From an uncultured Lachnospiraceae bacterium (GTDB taxonomy: Bacteria; Bacillota; Clostridia; Lachnospirales; Lachnospiraceae): a DNA stretch of 64,000 nucleotides. The position numbers were made by a program, and so were the translations under genes. Where the stretch lies: NCBI GenBank assembly GCA_944384125.1, contig CALWSF010000007.1, forward strand, positions 1-64,000, read 5' to 3'. The number at the start of each line of letters is the position of its first letter. The stretch's first letter is position 1. This document shows, piece after piece, positions 16,747 through 25,643 of the stretch. The notes under the pieces were generated by a model. It saw only the letters and a program-made list of their open reading frames with translations. It was not told the DNA's origin and made no database searches.

Positions 16747-18576
16747 ATGGGATATGAGGACGAGAACGGACGCTACGGGAAGCGCCGGAGCAGAGCCAGG
16801 CAAAATACCGGGCCGATGGAGTATGAAAAGACAAGCAGGAAAAAAAACGGTAGATCTGCCGGCCAGACAGGCGGAATTGATTTAATTACGGACAGTTTTT
16901 CGGACAGAAACCGCCGCACGAATCGGGAAGGTCAGTCCGGTTACAGGGAAACGAAAGCACAGCCTGTCTATTCGGATATTTACAGTGATCCGGCTAAAAG
17001 GAAAGCCAAAAAGAGAAAAAGACGGATAAAAATTATTATTCTTGAAGTGTTTGTTCTTATAGGCGTGCTTCTTTTCGCCGCTTATTCTTATATAAACAGC
17101 CGTCTGGATATGATGCAGCGTCTGCCCTGGAATCCCGAGGAGATTAAAAATCTGGAAATTTCAGAGGAAAAGCAGGAACAGATGCGCGGATACTGGACGA
17201 TTGCAATTTTTGGCGTGGACAGCCGAAATTCATCTGTGGGAAAAGGCAATAACTCTGATGTGAATATCCTCTGTAACATTAACCAGGAGACAGGGGAAAT
17301 AAAAATGGTGTCCGTATACCGTGATACGTATCTTAATATCAGCGACAAAAACAGTTATAATAAAATTAATGCTGCGTACCTTCAGGGAGGGCCGGAGCAG
17401 GCTGTTAAGGCGATGAATAAAAATCTGGATCTGGATATTGACGATTATGCCACCTTTAACTGGAAAGCGGTTGCGGATGCTATCAATATCCTGGGCGGAA
17501 TTGATGTGGAAATCAGCAAAGCAGAATTTTATTATATCAATGCTTTTATTTCCGAGACAGTTAAAGCGACGGGGATTGGATCCACGCAGCTTAAATCTGC
17601 CGGGATGAATCATCTGGATGGCGTTCAGGCGGTGGCGTATGGACGTCTTCGACTGATGGATACAGATTATGCAAGAACAGAGCGGCAGAGGAAAGTAATA
17701 TCCCTGGCATTTGAAAAGGCGAAAAAGGCAGACTGGGCAACGCTGAATAATATTGTACAGACAGTGTTCCCGCAGGTGGCAACCAGCGTGGAAATGGATG
17801 ATCTTCTGACAATGGGAAGAAATATAACCAAATATCACCTGACAGAAAGCTCCGGTTTCCCTGAAAACCGAAAGGAAGTAAATATGGGGAGCAAGGGGGC
17901 ATGTGTTATTCCAAACACGCTGGAATCAAATGTAATAGATCTTCATAAATTTTTGTTTAGTGATGAGAATTACAGTCCGACTGATACGGTTAAAACAATC
18001 AGCAATAAAATAATGTCGGATGTCGGACAGCTTCAGAATACGAAGCCAAACAGGGAAGAAGAGAAAGATAAGGTTACTGTGCCGGAGACAACGCTCTCTG
18101 CTGAGGAATCACTGGAGGAAAGTCTGGCAGAGGAAAGCAGCGAGTCGGAGAGCAGGGAAAACGGACCCGGTGGAACGGAAGGGACGGATTGGGAGACAGA
18201 TTCTCAGGGGAACCTGATATTGAGGCCCAGTGACGGAACAGAGTGGGGCGAAAATGAATCACGCCCATCGGGAACCGGCAGTACTGATGATGAAAATGAA
18301 ATGTCTTCCACCGCAGCGTCACGTCCGGGAAGTACAGAGTATGAGACGAAGCCGTCAGAGAGCGGAGTGCCGAGACCCGGTACGGGGAATGAGACCTTAC
18401 CGCAAACACCCGGTGCGGGAATGGAAAGTACGGCGGGCAGCGGTATGGGCGGCCCCGGCGGTGGCTCGTCAGGAAGCGGGGATACAGGTGTGATTATTGC
18501 TCCCGGGGGAACAATTGCAGACAGCGGAAATTCTTCTCCCGGTGTGGAATTTTCCGGCCCTATGGGAAATAATTAG
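16747..18576 (+). CDS. Second LCP family ligase with low-complexity tail
   Basis: A 609-residue paralogue of the LCP protein at 13320-15206, with long identical stretches in the catalytic domain (for example NISDKNSYNKINAAY and TFNWKAVADAIN). A basic head, one membrane helix near residues 95-115 and the LCP domain to about 410 are followed by a 180-residue Glu/Ser/Gly/Pro-rich tail different in sequence from its paralogue. The start MGYEDENG resembles MNYEDDEL of the paralogue, but the ribosome site (GGGGA) is weak. Only the LCP-proximal half is conserved, so the pair looks like a duplication with diverged tails. It ends the operon, followed by a strong terminator. Confidence 0.85.
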   Translation: MGYEDENGRYGKRRSRARQNTGPMEYEKTSRKKNGRSAGQTGGIDLITDSFSDRNRRTNREGQSGYRETKAQPVYSDIYSDPAKRKAKKRKRRIKIIILEVFVLIGVLLFAAYSYINSRLDMMQRLPWNPEEIKNLEISEEKQEQMRGYWTIAIFGVDSRNSSVGKGNNSDVNILCNINQETGEIKMVSVYRDTYLNISDKNSYNKINAAYLQGGPEQAVKAMNKNLDLDIDDYATFNWKAVADAINILGGIDVEISKAEFYYINAFISETVKATGIGSTQLKSAGMNHLDGVQAVAYGRLRLMDTDYARTERQRKVISLAFEKAKKADWATLNNIVQTVFPQVATSVEMDDLLTMGRNITKYHLTESSGFPENRKEVNMGSKGACVIPNTLESNVIDLHKFLFSDENYSPTDTVKTISNKIMSDVGQLQNTKPNREEEKDKVTVPETTLSAEESLEESLAEESSESESRENGPGGTEGTDWETDSQGNLILRPSDGTEWGENESRPSGTGSTDDENEMSSTAASRPGSTEYETKPSESGVPRPGTGNETLPQTPGAGMESTAGSGMGGPGGGSSGSGDTGVIIAPGGTIADSGNSSPGVEFSGPMGNN

Positions 18577-18577
18577 A

Positions 18578-18643
18578 AAAGGGACAGCTGCAAAAGCAGA
18601 TGAATTGTATTGAATCATCTGCTGAAGCAGCCGTCCCTTTTTT
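18578..18643 (+). terminator. Two-tier terminator of the polysaccharide operon
   Basis: The outer arms AAAGGGAC-GCTGC and GCAGC-GTCCCTTTTTT enclose an inner perfect 9-bp hairpin (18595-18603 with 18615-18623). A T run follows. It also lies just beyond the 3' end of the converging methyltransferase gene. Confidence 0.85.
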
Positions 18644-18670
18644 GTATATGTCTGTATATGAACTCAGAAT

Positions 18671-19888
18671 TTATTTTTCCTCACATACCTGGAAAATGTA
18701 AAATTTCAGGTAATAGGAGGTATCGTCGCCGGCCCAGAGGATCGGATGATCCGCAGACTGGGTTCTGGCTTCGACCTGGCGGAGACGCTTGTGCGCACCG
18801 GCAGCAGCCTCACGTATGGTTTTTGTGAAAAGTTCAGGAGTCATGAAATGGGAACAGGAGCATGTGGCCAGAAAGCCGCCGTCGCGGACGAGCCGAAGTC
18901 CTCTTGTGTTGATTTCCCGATAACCTTTTACCGCATTTTTGACAGAACTTCTGGATTTTGTAAATGCCGGAGGATCCAGAATAACAAGATCAAAGCTTTC
19001 GCCGGCTTTTTCCATCTGGGGAAGCAATTCAAAGACATCTGCGCATACGAAATTCACTCTGTCTGATACGCCGTTCAGGTCTGCATTTTCCCGGCCCTGG
19101 CTGATGCCCAGCTCCGATGCATCTACGGCTATTACTTCACGGGCACCGGAAACAGCTGCATTAAGGGCAAAGGAGCCAGTGTGTGTAAAGCAGTCAAGGA
19201 CTCTCTTTCCGGGGCACAGTTTCTGTATGGCGAGGCGGTTATATTTCTGATCCAGGAAGAATCCGGTCTTCTGTCCGTCCTTTACATCCACAAGATACCG
19301 TACGCCATTTTCACAAATCTCAACTTTGGTGTCAAAGGGTTCTCCAATAAAGCCTTTGAAACGTTCCATTCCTTCTTTGAGGCGGACTTTGGCGTCACTC
19401 CGCTCATAAATGCCGCGTATCAGTATTCCGTCTTCGGCCAGAATATTTTTAAGCTTTTCGAGGATAACCGGTTTAAGACGGTCAATTCCCAGAGCCAGAG
19501 ATTCTACAACAAGGATATCGGAAAATTTATCAATCACGATACCGGGAAGGAAATCAGCTTCTCCAAAGATGATTCTGCAGCTGGATGTGTCTACAGTCTG
19601 CTTTCTGTACTCCCATGCGTTGCGGACCCTCATTTCAATAAAGGCTTCGTCAATGACAGTGTCTTTTTTTCGTGAAAGCATGCGGACCGTGAGCCTGGAT
19701 TTGGTGTTAATGAAGCCGGAACCAAGAACATATCCGTCGAAGTCAAGAACCCTGACGATGTCTCCGTCTTCAAAGTTTCCTTCCACAGTCTGTATTTCAT
19801 TGTCGTAAATCCACATGCCGCCGGCTTTCAGCGCTCTGGCAGCGCCCTGACGAATGCGGACAATCGCCTGTGTATCTGTCATTTGCAA
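18671..19888 (-). CDS. Class I SAM rRNA methyltransferase (RlmI/YccW family)
   Basis: A 405-residue protein. An N-terminal PUA-type domain of about 75 residues (VRIRQGAARALKAGGMWIY) is followed by an RlmI-like insertion domain and a Rossmann SAM domain with VLDCFTHTGSF (motif I), the acidic VIAVDAS loop and LILDPPAF (motif IV). SCSH near residue 360 carries the catalytic-type cysteine. RlmI makes m5C1962 in 23S rRNA in E. coli; that is the family-based prediction. The gene is monocistronic, converging on the polysaccharide operon and divergent from the HtrA-like gene. Confidence 0.85.
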   Translation of the reverse strand: MQMTDTQAIVRIRQGAARALKAGGMWIYDNEIQTVEGNFEDGDIVRVLDFDGYVLGSGFINTKSRLTVRMLSRKKDTVIDEAFIEMRVRNAWEYRKQTVDTSSCRIIFGEADFLPGIVIDKFSDILVVESLALGIDRLKPVILEKLKNILAEDGILIRGIYERSDAKVRLKEGMERFKGFIGEPFDTKVEICENGVRYLVDVKDGQKTGFFLDQKYNRLAIQKLCPGKRVLDCFTHTGSFALNAAVSGAREVIAVDASELGISQGRENADLNGVSDRVNFVCADVFELLPQMEKAGESFDLVILDPPAFTKSRSSVKNAVKGYREINTRGLRLVRDGGFLATCSCSHFMTPELFTKTIREAAAGAHKRLRQVEARTQSADHPILWAGDDTSYYLKFYIFQVCEEK

Positions 19889-19921
19889 TCCTCCTTGTGA
19901 TTAAAAAATCAGGTATTTTCT

Positions 19922-19951
19922 AGTATACAGTAAGGAGAAGGCGGCTGGCAA
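19922..19951 (-). promoter_or_regulatory. Promoter of the rRNA methyltransferase gene
   Basis: On the minus strand TTGCCA (complement of 19946-19951), 18-bp spacer, TATACT (complement of 19922-19927), about 35 bases before the start codon. Confidence 0.6.
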
Positions 19952-19968
19952 GCAATTCCTCTGTCAAA

Positions 19969-20021
19969 ACACATATTTATGATAGTTTTTTCACAAAACC
20001 ATCACAAATACCTGTTAGACT
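19969..20021 (+). promoter_or_regulatory. Direct-repeat operator and extended -10 promoter of the htrA-like gene
   Basis: Boxes spaced exactly 11 bp apart start at 19969 (ACACA), 19980 (TGATA), 19991 (TCACA) and 20002 (TCACA). Another 11 bp on is TGT-TAGACT (20013-20021), an extended -10. The layout repeats at 23289-23341. Tandem 11-bp direct repeats are the usual target of OmpR/PhoB-family response regulators. Confidence 0.55.
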
Positions 20022-20126
20022 ATGTCATGTAAATGATAAGAGAAATACCGGAGACATCCCGGGCGCAGGCAGATTTTTCGCAGACGGGTGTCGGGGGTGG
20101 ATTTATAGAGATGGGAGGTAAGCACA

Positions 20127-21605
20127 ATGTATGATGAGAAAGATTATAAAAACAATCAGGGAAATGGAAGAATAAATGAAAGTGCAGACGGCGATCTGAA
20201 TTACACGGAGGGTGCATATTCTGATAACATGTATGCAAAGAATGAAGCCCGTCACAGAGATACAGGTATAAATCAGGATGACTGTTATGGAGGTTATCAT
20301 GAATCACGTTACCGGGGAAATCTTGATGAAGATGACAGCCACCGCAGACAGGCAGACAGAAGCTATATTCCGGATGAGCCAAAGCGAGGTGTAAAGAAAG
20401 GCTCTGCAGCAAAAAGAGCTGCGGCAGTTGCAGCGGCAGGAATTTTATTCGGGTGTGTGGCAGGGGGAACGATGGCCGGAGTAAATATCCTTTCCGGACG
20501 TTTTACAGCTGCAGCAGAGCAGGTTCAGGAGCAGACGATTGCTCAGGCTGAGCAGACTGAAACGGCTGCTCCGGCAGAAGAGGCAGTTCCGGTGTCAACA
20601 GGAAATGATGTCTCAGCGATTGTTGAAAAAGCTATGCCCTCGGTAGTAGCTATTAATAACAAGATGCTTTATACACAGCAGAACTGGTTTTTCGGAGAAC
20701 AGCAGTATGAGGTCCCCAGCAGTGGTTCAGGTATTATCGCCGGACAGAATGATGATGAACTTCTGATCGTGACGAATAACCATGTTGTGGAGGATTCAGA
20801 AGAACTGTCCGTAACTTTTATTGATGATACAAGTGTTAAGGCGGCTATCAAAGGAACGGATTCCGACTCGGATCTTGCTGTTATTGCAGTTCAGCTTTCA
20901 GATATTCCGGATGAGACCAAACAGCAGATAAAGGTTGCAGAGCTGGGAGATTCAGATGAGCTGAAGCTTGGTCAGGGTGTTGTCGCAATCGGAAACGCAC
21001 TTGGTCAGGGCCAGTCAGTCACAGTCGGATATGTCAGCGCGCTGAATAAACAGGTTACAATTGATGGTGTGGACAGGACGCTCCTTCAGGTTGACGCAGC
21101 CATAAACCCCGGCAACAGCGGCGGTGCTCTTCTCAATATGCAGGGAGAGGTCATCGGTATTAACGCAGCAAAGTATGCTGATACGGATGTTGAGGGAATT
21201 GGCTATGCAATACCGATTTCTCAGGCAAAGGATATTATAGATGACCTGATGACGAAGACAACAAAGGTTGAGGTAGCTGAAGACGAACAGGGTTATCTGG
21301 GTATTCAGCTTCAGAATATTGACAGCCGTATGGCAGAAGCATATGGAATGCCTGAAGGAATCTATGTGTACAAGATCGTAGAGGGCGGAGCAGCTTCCAA
21401 ATCAGATTTGAAAGAGCGCGATATTATTACAAAATTTGACGGCGAGCGGGTAAAAACGGGAGATGAGCTTCAGAAGATGCTGACATATTATAAAGGCGGA
21501 ACGACGGTAACACTGACAGTGGAGACACTGGAAAATGGCGCCTATGTGGAGAGAGAGGTAGAAATTACACTGGGTTATAAGAGCGAGGCCCAGCAGGAGC
21601 AGTAA
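20127..21605 (+). CDS. HtrA/DegP-like membrane-anchored serine protease
   Basis: A 492-residue S1C protease. A hydrophilic, charged N-terminal region of about 95 residues lies before a single Ala/Gly-rich membrane helix (about 98-122). The trypsin-like domain carries the triad H219 (TNNHVV), D249 (DSDLAV) and S331 (NPGNSGGAL). One PDZ domain occupies roughly 390-485. It should face outside and degrade or refold damaged secreted proteins. GGGAGG precedes the ATG. The cytoplasmic head is longer than usual and rich in Asp, Tyr and Arg, with no known motif. Its promoter has 11-bp repeats shared with a nearby membrane-protein gene, which suggests control by an envelope-stress two-component system. 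Confidence 0.9.
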   Translation: MYDEKDYKNNQGNGRINESADGDLNYTEGAYSDNMYAKNEARHRDTGINQDDCYGGYHESRYRGNLDEDDSHRRQADRSYIPDEPKRGVKKGSAAKRAAAVAAAGILFGCVAGGTMAGVNILSGRFTAAAEQVQEQTIAQAEQTETAAPAEEAVPVSTGNDVSAIVEKAMPSVVAINNKMLYTQQNWFFGEQQYEVPSSGSGIIAGQNDDELLIVTNNHVVEDSEELSVTFIDDTSVKAAIKGTDSDSDLAVIAVQLSDIPDETKQQIKVAELGDSDELKLGQGVVAIGNALGQGQSVTVGYVSALNKQVTIDGVDRTLLQVDAAINPGNSGGALLNMQGEVIGINAAKYADTDVEGIGYAIPISQAKDIIDDLMTKTTKVEVAEDEQGYLGIQLQNIDSRMAEAYGMPEGIYVYKIVEGGAASKSDLKERDIITKFDGERVKTGDELQKMLTYYKGGTTVTLTVETLENGAYVEREVEITLGYKSEAQQEQ

Positions 21606-21745
21606 AGACTGCTTGGTCAGGGTCTGTTAAAGAATACTGACAGCCAGAGCAGAGGGTCCGGCAAAGGACGGAAATCATTAGACTGCAGAATCTGTATCTG
21701 CAGAATAATTTCCGGTATGGCCGGGCTCTCTGTTTTCTTTGCTCA

Positions 21746-21774
21746 TTTACGTTTCGGTGCGGATATGATACAAT
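21746..21774 (+). promoter_or_regulatory. Promoter of the clpX-like gene
   Basis: TTTACG (21746-21751), 17-bp spacer, TACAAT (21769-21774) with TGA just before it (extended -10). The rest of the 194-bp gap has a small TGCAGA-type hairpin and no gene. Confidence 0.6.
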
Positions 21775-21799
21775 GAGGGGGCGGACAGGAGGAAAATAA

Positions 21800-23182
21800 A
21801 TGGAAGATAAGCAGGATAAAAGAGATATGGAAACAAAAGACGATGAGTATGAGAAAATCTGCTATGTCTGTCGGCGGCCGGAGAGCAAGGCCGGCCCGAT
21901 GATCACGATGCCGGGAGGAATGAATTTCTGCCACAGCTGCATGCAGAAGGCATTTGATTCGGTTTCCCAGAGCGGCCTGGATCTGAGCAAACTTCAGAAC
22001 ATGCCGTATATGAATCTGAATCTCAGTGATTTTCCCACTGTAAACTCACAGAATATGGATATTCCTGAGAAAAACAAAGTAAAAAAGAAAAAGGAAAAAA
22101 CGCAGGAAAAGCTGACTATGAAAGATATTCCGGCGCCCCATAAGATTAAGGAACAGCTTGACAGATATGTGATAGGGCAGGAGCGCGCCAAAAAGGCGAT
22201 TTCTGTGGCAGTATACAATCATTATAAGCGGGTAATGCTTCAGGAGAGTGAAGCACAGGAGGAAGAGGCTGAAATCGAAAAGTCCAATATTCTGATGATT
22301 GGACCGACGGGAAGCGGCAAGACGTATCTGGTAAAAACACTGGCCCGGCTTCTGGATGTTCCACTGGCTGTTGCGGATGCCACGTCATTAACGGAGGCGG
22401 GGTATATTGGAGACGATATTGAGAGTGTTGTGTCAAAACTGCTGGCAGCCGCGGGAAATGATGTGGAGAAAGCCGAACGGGGAATTATTTTTATCGATGA
22501 GATTGATAAAATTGCCAAAAAGAAGAATATTACCAACCGGGATGTGAGCGGAGAATCGGTGCAGCAGGAACTGCTGAAGCTGCTGGAAGGGAGTCAGGTG
22601 GATGTCCCTGTTGGTTCCAATCAGAAAAATGCACTTACTCCCATGACTACGATTAATACAAACAATATTCTGTTTATATGCGGCGGTGCTTTCCCTGATC
22701 TTGACGGAATTATAAAAGAGCGTCTGAAGAAGAAATCTTCAATGGGCTTCAATGCTGTTTTAAAGAGTGATTATGAGGAAGATCCTGATATTCTCAGTAA
22801 GGTTACCACAGAGGATCTCAGAAATTTCGGAATGATACCGGAGTTCCTGGGGCGTCTTCCGGTGCTTGTTACGCTTCAGGGGCTGACAAAAGAACTGCTT
22901 GTACGGATTTTAAAGGAGCCGAAAAATGCGATTCTGAAGCAGTATGAGCGTCTTTTGATGCTTGATGAAGTAAAACTGGTATTTGAAGAAGACGCTCTGG
23001 AATGGATTGCAGAACAGGCAATAAAAAAAGAGACAGGGGCCCGGGCCCTGAGAGCTATTATAGAGGAATTTATGCTGGATATCATGTATGAAATTCCGAA
23101 AGATTCCAATATAGGTTCGGTAGTTATAACCCGCTCGTATCTGGAAAAGAGCGGAGGGCCTCTGATTGAGATGAGAGGTTAA
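21800..23182 (+). CDS. ClpX-like AAA+ unfoldase
   Basis: A 460-residue protein. The N-terminal zinc-binding domain has C21-x2-C24 and C44-x2-C47. The AAA+ module has Walker A GPTGSGKT (168-175), pore loop GYIG (201-204; usually GYVG), Walker B FIDEID (231-236) and an MGF tripeptide (315-317) at the place of the IGF loop that docks ClpP. The C-terminal small domain ends TGARALRAIIEEFMLDIMYEIP. All parts needed for ATP-driven unfolding and ClpP binding appear present. It is not next to clpP or lon, has a long Lys-rich linker (residues 90-105), and sits beside HtrA and membrane genes, so it may be a second ClpX specialised for envelope stress. AGGAGG precedes the ATG. Confidence 0.85.
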   Translation: MEDKQDKRDMETKDDEYEKICYVCRRPESKAGPMITMPGGMNFCHSCMQKAFDSVSQSGLDLSKLQNMPYMNLNLSDFPTVNSQNMDIPEKNKVKKKKEKTQEKLTMKDIPAPHKIKEQLDRYVIGQERAKKAISVAVYNHYKRVMLQESEAQEEEAEIEKSNILMIGPTGSGKTYLVKTLARLLDVPLAVADATSLTEAGYIGDDIESVVSKLLAAAGNDVEKAERGIIFIDEIDKIAKKKNITNRDVSGESVQQELLKLLEGSQVDVPVGSNQKNALTPMTTINTNNILFICGGAFPDLDGIIKERLKKKSSMGFNAVLKSDYEEDPDILSKVTTEDLRNFGMIPEFLGRLPVLVTLQGLTKELLVRILKEPKNAILKQYERLLMLDEVKLVFEEDALEWIAEQAIKKETGARALRAIIEEFMLDIMYEIPKDSNIGSVVITRSYLEKSGGPLIEMRG

Positions 23183-23195
23183 AAAACAGATGCAG

Positions 23196-23255
23196 AAAAA
23201 AGGACTGTTTTCAGTTTTGAAAAGGATACTGAAAGCAGCCCTTTTACTGTTTTTT
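23196..23255 (+). terminator. Terminator of the clpX-like gene
   Basis: Imperfect stem AAAAGGACTGTTTTCAGT with ACTGAAAGCAGCCCTTTT, then a T-rich tract ending near 23255. Confidence 0.75.
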
Positions 23256-23288
23256 ATAACTGTGCATTGAAAGACGTTTTCCGGCGGT

Positions 23289-23341
23289 TTATAGTTTCTT
23301 TATAGTTTTTCCACAGTTTTCTCACAGCATTCTGATAGAAT
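23289..23341 (+). promoter_or_regulatory. Direct-repeat operator and promoter of the membrane-protein gene
   Basis: Boxes at 23289 (TTATAG), 23300 (TTATAG), 23311 (CCACAG) and 23322 (TCACAG) are 11 bp apart. TGA-TAGAAT (23333-23341) starts 11 bp after the last box. The geometry and ATAGTTTTT core match the htrA-like promoter at 19969-20021. Confidence 0.55.
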
Positions 23342-23363
23342 GGTTCAAAAAACGGAGGGAATT

Positions 23364-23945
23364 ATGCTTCTCAATCTTTTTGCCTTTTTAATTATACCCG
23401 GCTATACTCTGCTGTATGTGAAAAATTTTAATCTTTTTACGGTAAACTTTTCTGTGATCGGAAATCTGCTGGGGAAAAAACGTGCATTTGTCATATGGGG
23501 ATTTCTGATGGGAATATATTTTTACTTTGTGCTGTCCTCTGTGTCGAAGAATCTCAGGCTTTCAAAAAGAGTCCGGTATCTGGTACATACGGCTCTGATG
23601 CTTCTTTTTCTGGCCGTATTTACTCCCTACCTTCCGCAGGAATTTCCATTTAAGGCATTTCTGCACATTGTATTTGCCATGGCGGCTTCACTGTGCCTGA
23701 TTGTCTATCTGTTTTTTGCCTCCAGACGCCTTCTTGAGGTTAACAGGACAGCCGGAGAGTGTGCGCTGTGGGGGCTCTTGGGGATTTTTTCCATATCCTC
23801 CATTCTTCTTGTCTCGGTGGGAATTGTCAGCAGTGCCCTGGAAATTTTCTTCACTTTTTCAGCCGTATTTCTGAGCAGATTTTTTCTGGTTCAGTCAAAA
23901 GGAATTCTCCAGGCAGAGGCAGAGCAGAATATTGTAGCAGCATAG
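23364..23945 (+). CDS. Integral membrane protein of unknown function
   Basis: A 193-residue hydrophobic protein with about six predicted membrane helices (roughly residues 1-20, 38-58, 72-90, 96-118, 132-158 and 160-178) and short polar loops. The start at 23364 is chosen because GGAGGG lies at 23354-23359. I recognise no family, catalytic motif or binding motif. Its promoter is a near copy of the htrA-like promoter, so it probably belongs to the same envelope-stress regulon. The stop codon is six bases from the stop of the converging subtilase gene. Confidence 0.7.
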   Translation: MLLNLFAFLIIPGYTLLYVKNFNLFTVNFSVIGNLLGKKRAFVIWGFLMGIYFYFVLSSVSKNLRLSKRVRYLVHTALMLLFLAVFTPYLPQEFPFKAFLHIVFAMAASLCLIVYLFFASRRLLEVNRTAGECALWGLLGIFSISSILLVSVGIVSSALEIFFTFSAVFLSRFFLVQSKGILQAEAEQNIVAA

Positions 23946-23951
23946 CGGTGC

Positions 23952-25643
23952 TCAGTCTCTCATGGAGAGAAAGGCGTTATAGAGATCCAGGGTTCCGTAC
24001 CCCCATTCGCGGTTGGGATAGGAAATGCCGGGCTTTCGTCCCGCGCCGCGTATAAGAATGGATTTTGCGATGGGGGTGTTGATGTAGTAGGGAGACTGCT
24101 CCGACACGGCCCAGGAAAGAAGAATTGCTGCAGCTCCGGCTGCATGGGAGGCGGCAAGGGACGTACCGGTTGCTGCCTGACCGGATGCCACTGGTATATC
24201 GACTCCCGGAGCTGCGAAGTCAGGCTTGATGGCACCCGTCCGGGAAAAGCCGCGGCTGGAGTGAATATATATTCCCCCATTGCGGTGGTTGTATGCGGCA
24301 GTGGTAATAAGTGCGGCTGCATTGCCGGGATCTGTGATGATAGTGTCAGGATCAGGGCGAAGGAAAAATGTTTCTTCGGAAATGAAATCGTGGACCGGAA
24401 GCCAGATATGGTATTCGCCATGTATGGACAGGGAGTGGTACACGCGTATTTTCCAGATGCCGGCAGCCGGAGAACGGAAACGCATCATAATAAGCTCACT
24501 GCCTGTGGCAGCTTCTGAACTGGAATAGGTCAGTTCAATAACTGTTTCTTCCAGCAGAAAAGTAAGAGCTCTCTCTTCGCGGTTGGAAACAGGGAGCCGT
24601 CCCGTATCCTCTCCTGAGGGAGAGATAAAACCCACGGTGTAAAGTTCGGATTCTCTGGCCCAGAGTTCCATGGTAAATCCTTTTTCTCCGGATCCTACAC
24701 GCAGTTCCACATCTTCGTAGGAGGTTTCCGGTAAAACAGATCCTCTGTAATGGTGCCCGCGGCCGGTTTCATTTCCGGCAGCCACAACGATGACCTGGCC
24801 GCCGGAACGGCTGAGATCTGTCAGATACAAACCAAGGGGCGAAGTCCCGCTGTGACTTCCTGTGTTTGTTCCCAGGCCCAGAAGAATAACAAGAGGCATT
24901 TTCTGTTCTCTGGCGGTAAGAAGCAGGTATTTAATTCCCAGCATAATGTCGTTCTCCTGATAAGCCCGTGCCTCATCGCGTATCAGATAAAAATCACGCA
25001 GATACTGTTTGGCCGGTTTGAGTTTGACAATGACCAGTCCGGCTTCGGGAGCGGCGCCTGAAAAACCGGGGACAGAAAAAGCGCTTCCGGCTGCCACTGC
25101 TGCCATGTGGGTTCCGTGTCCGTCTGTATCACGGGAAGGAATGACGGACAGGGGATCTTCACTTTGAAGAGCCAGACTGATGTCCCTGTTGGAATAAACC
25201 GTTCCGTAATGGATTGCGTCAAGAGGACTGCCGGGCAGGCCGCTGCCGGGAACAGTCTGATCCCACAGGCCTACAATGCGTGAGCTTCCGTCGCGGTTTC
25301 GGAACAGAGGATCCTGATAATCGATGCCGGTATCTACGATTCCGATGAGGGTGCCGCGGCCTTTGTTGGCCAGACGCGGCTGATCAAACGTGCGGAAAAT
25401 GCCGGAACTCTCCAGGTTGGAAGAATCCAGGGGAGTGTACAGATTGGGAATGGCATCATATCCCTCTTCAAGTACGGAAAGAGGGAGCGTTTCAGACAGA
25501 GGGCGATATATCACAATGTATTGACTGTTTATAAAGTCATAGCACAGATTTTCCGTTTCCACAATGGCGTCATAATTAAAAGGGTAATATCGGTATATAA
25601 AATCAGCCGTTTCTTCTAAAGAGATATCTTCAGGGCAGCGCAT
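23952..25643 (-). CDS. S8 subtilisin-like protease (Csp-like)
   Basis: A 563-residue subtilase with a complete triad: D104 (GIVDTGID), H176 (DGHGTHM) and S495 (GTSLAASHAAG). There is no signal peptide. The first 60 residues (including QYIVIYRPL) resemble the short inhibitory prodomain of clostridial Csp germination proteases, and the insert between His and Ser (about 330-440) resembles the jelly-roll domain of CspB. Csp proteins process the SleC cortex hydrolase in spores, but relatives occur widely in Lachnospiraceae without a proven role. Unlike CspA or CspC pseudoproteases, all catalytic residues are present. It is monocistronic and converges on the membrane-protein gene. Confidence 0.85.
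   Translation of the reverse strand: MRCPEDISLEETADFIYRYYPFNYDAIVETENLCYDFINSQYIVIYRPLSETLPLSVLEEGYDAIPNLYTPLDSSNLESSGIFRTFDQPRLANKGRGTLIGIVDTGIDYQDPLFRNRDGSSRIVGLWDQTVPGSGLPGSPLDAIHYGTVYSNRDISLALQSEDPLSVIPSRDTDGHGTHMAAVAAGSAFSVPGFSGAAPEAGLVIVKLKPAKQYLRDFYLIRDEARAYQENDIMLGIKYLLLTAREQKMPLVILLGLGTNTGSHSGTSPLGLYLTDLSRSGGQVIVVAAGNETGRGHHYRGSVLPETSYEDVELRVGSGEKGFTMELWARESELYTVGFISPSGEDTGRLPVSNREERALTFLLEETVIELTYSSSEAATGSELIMMRFRSPAAGIWKIRVYHSLSIHGEYHIWLPVHDFISEETFFLRPDPDTIITDPGNAAALITTAAYNHRNGGIYIHSSRGFSRTGAIKPDFAAPGVDIPVASGQAATGTSLAASHAAGAAAILLSWAVSEQSPYYINTPIAKSILIRGAGRKPGISYPNREWGYGTLDLYNAFLSMRD

Noticed and set aside
16694..16885. Overlapping plus-strand ORF at the head of the second LCP gene
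   Set aside because: It is out of frame with the LCP domain and ends within it; the 16747 frame has paralogue similarity.
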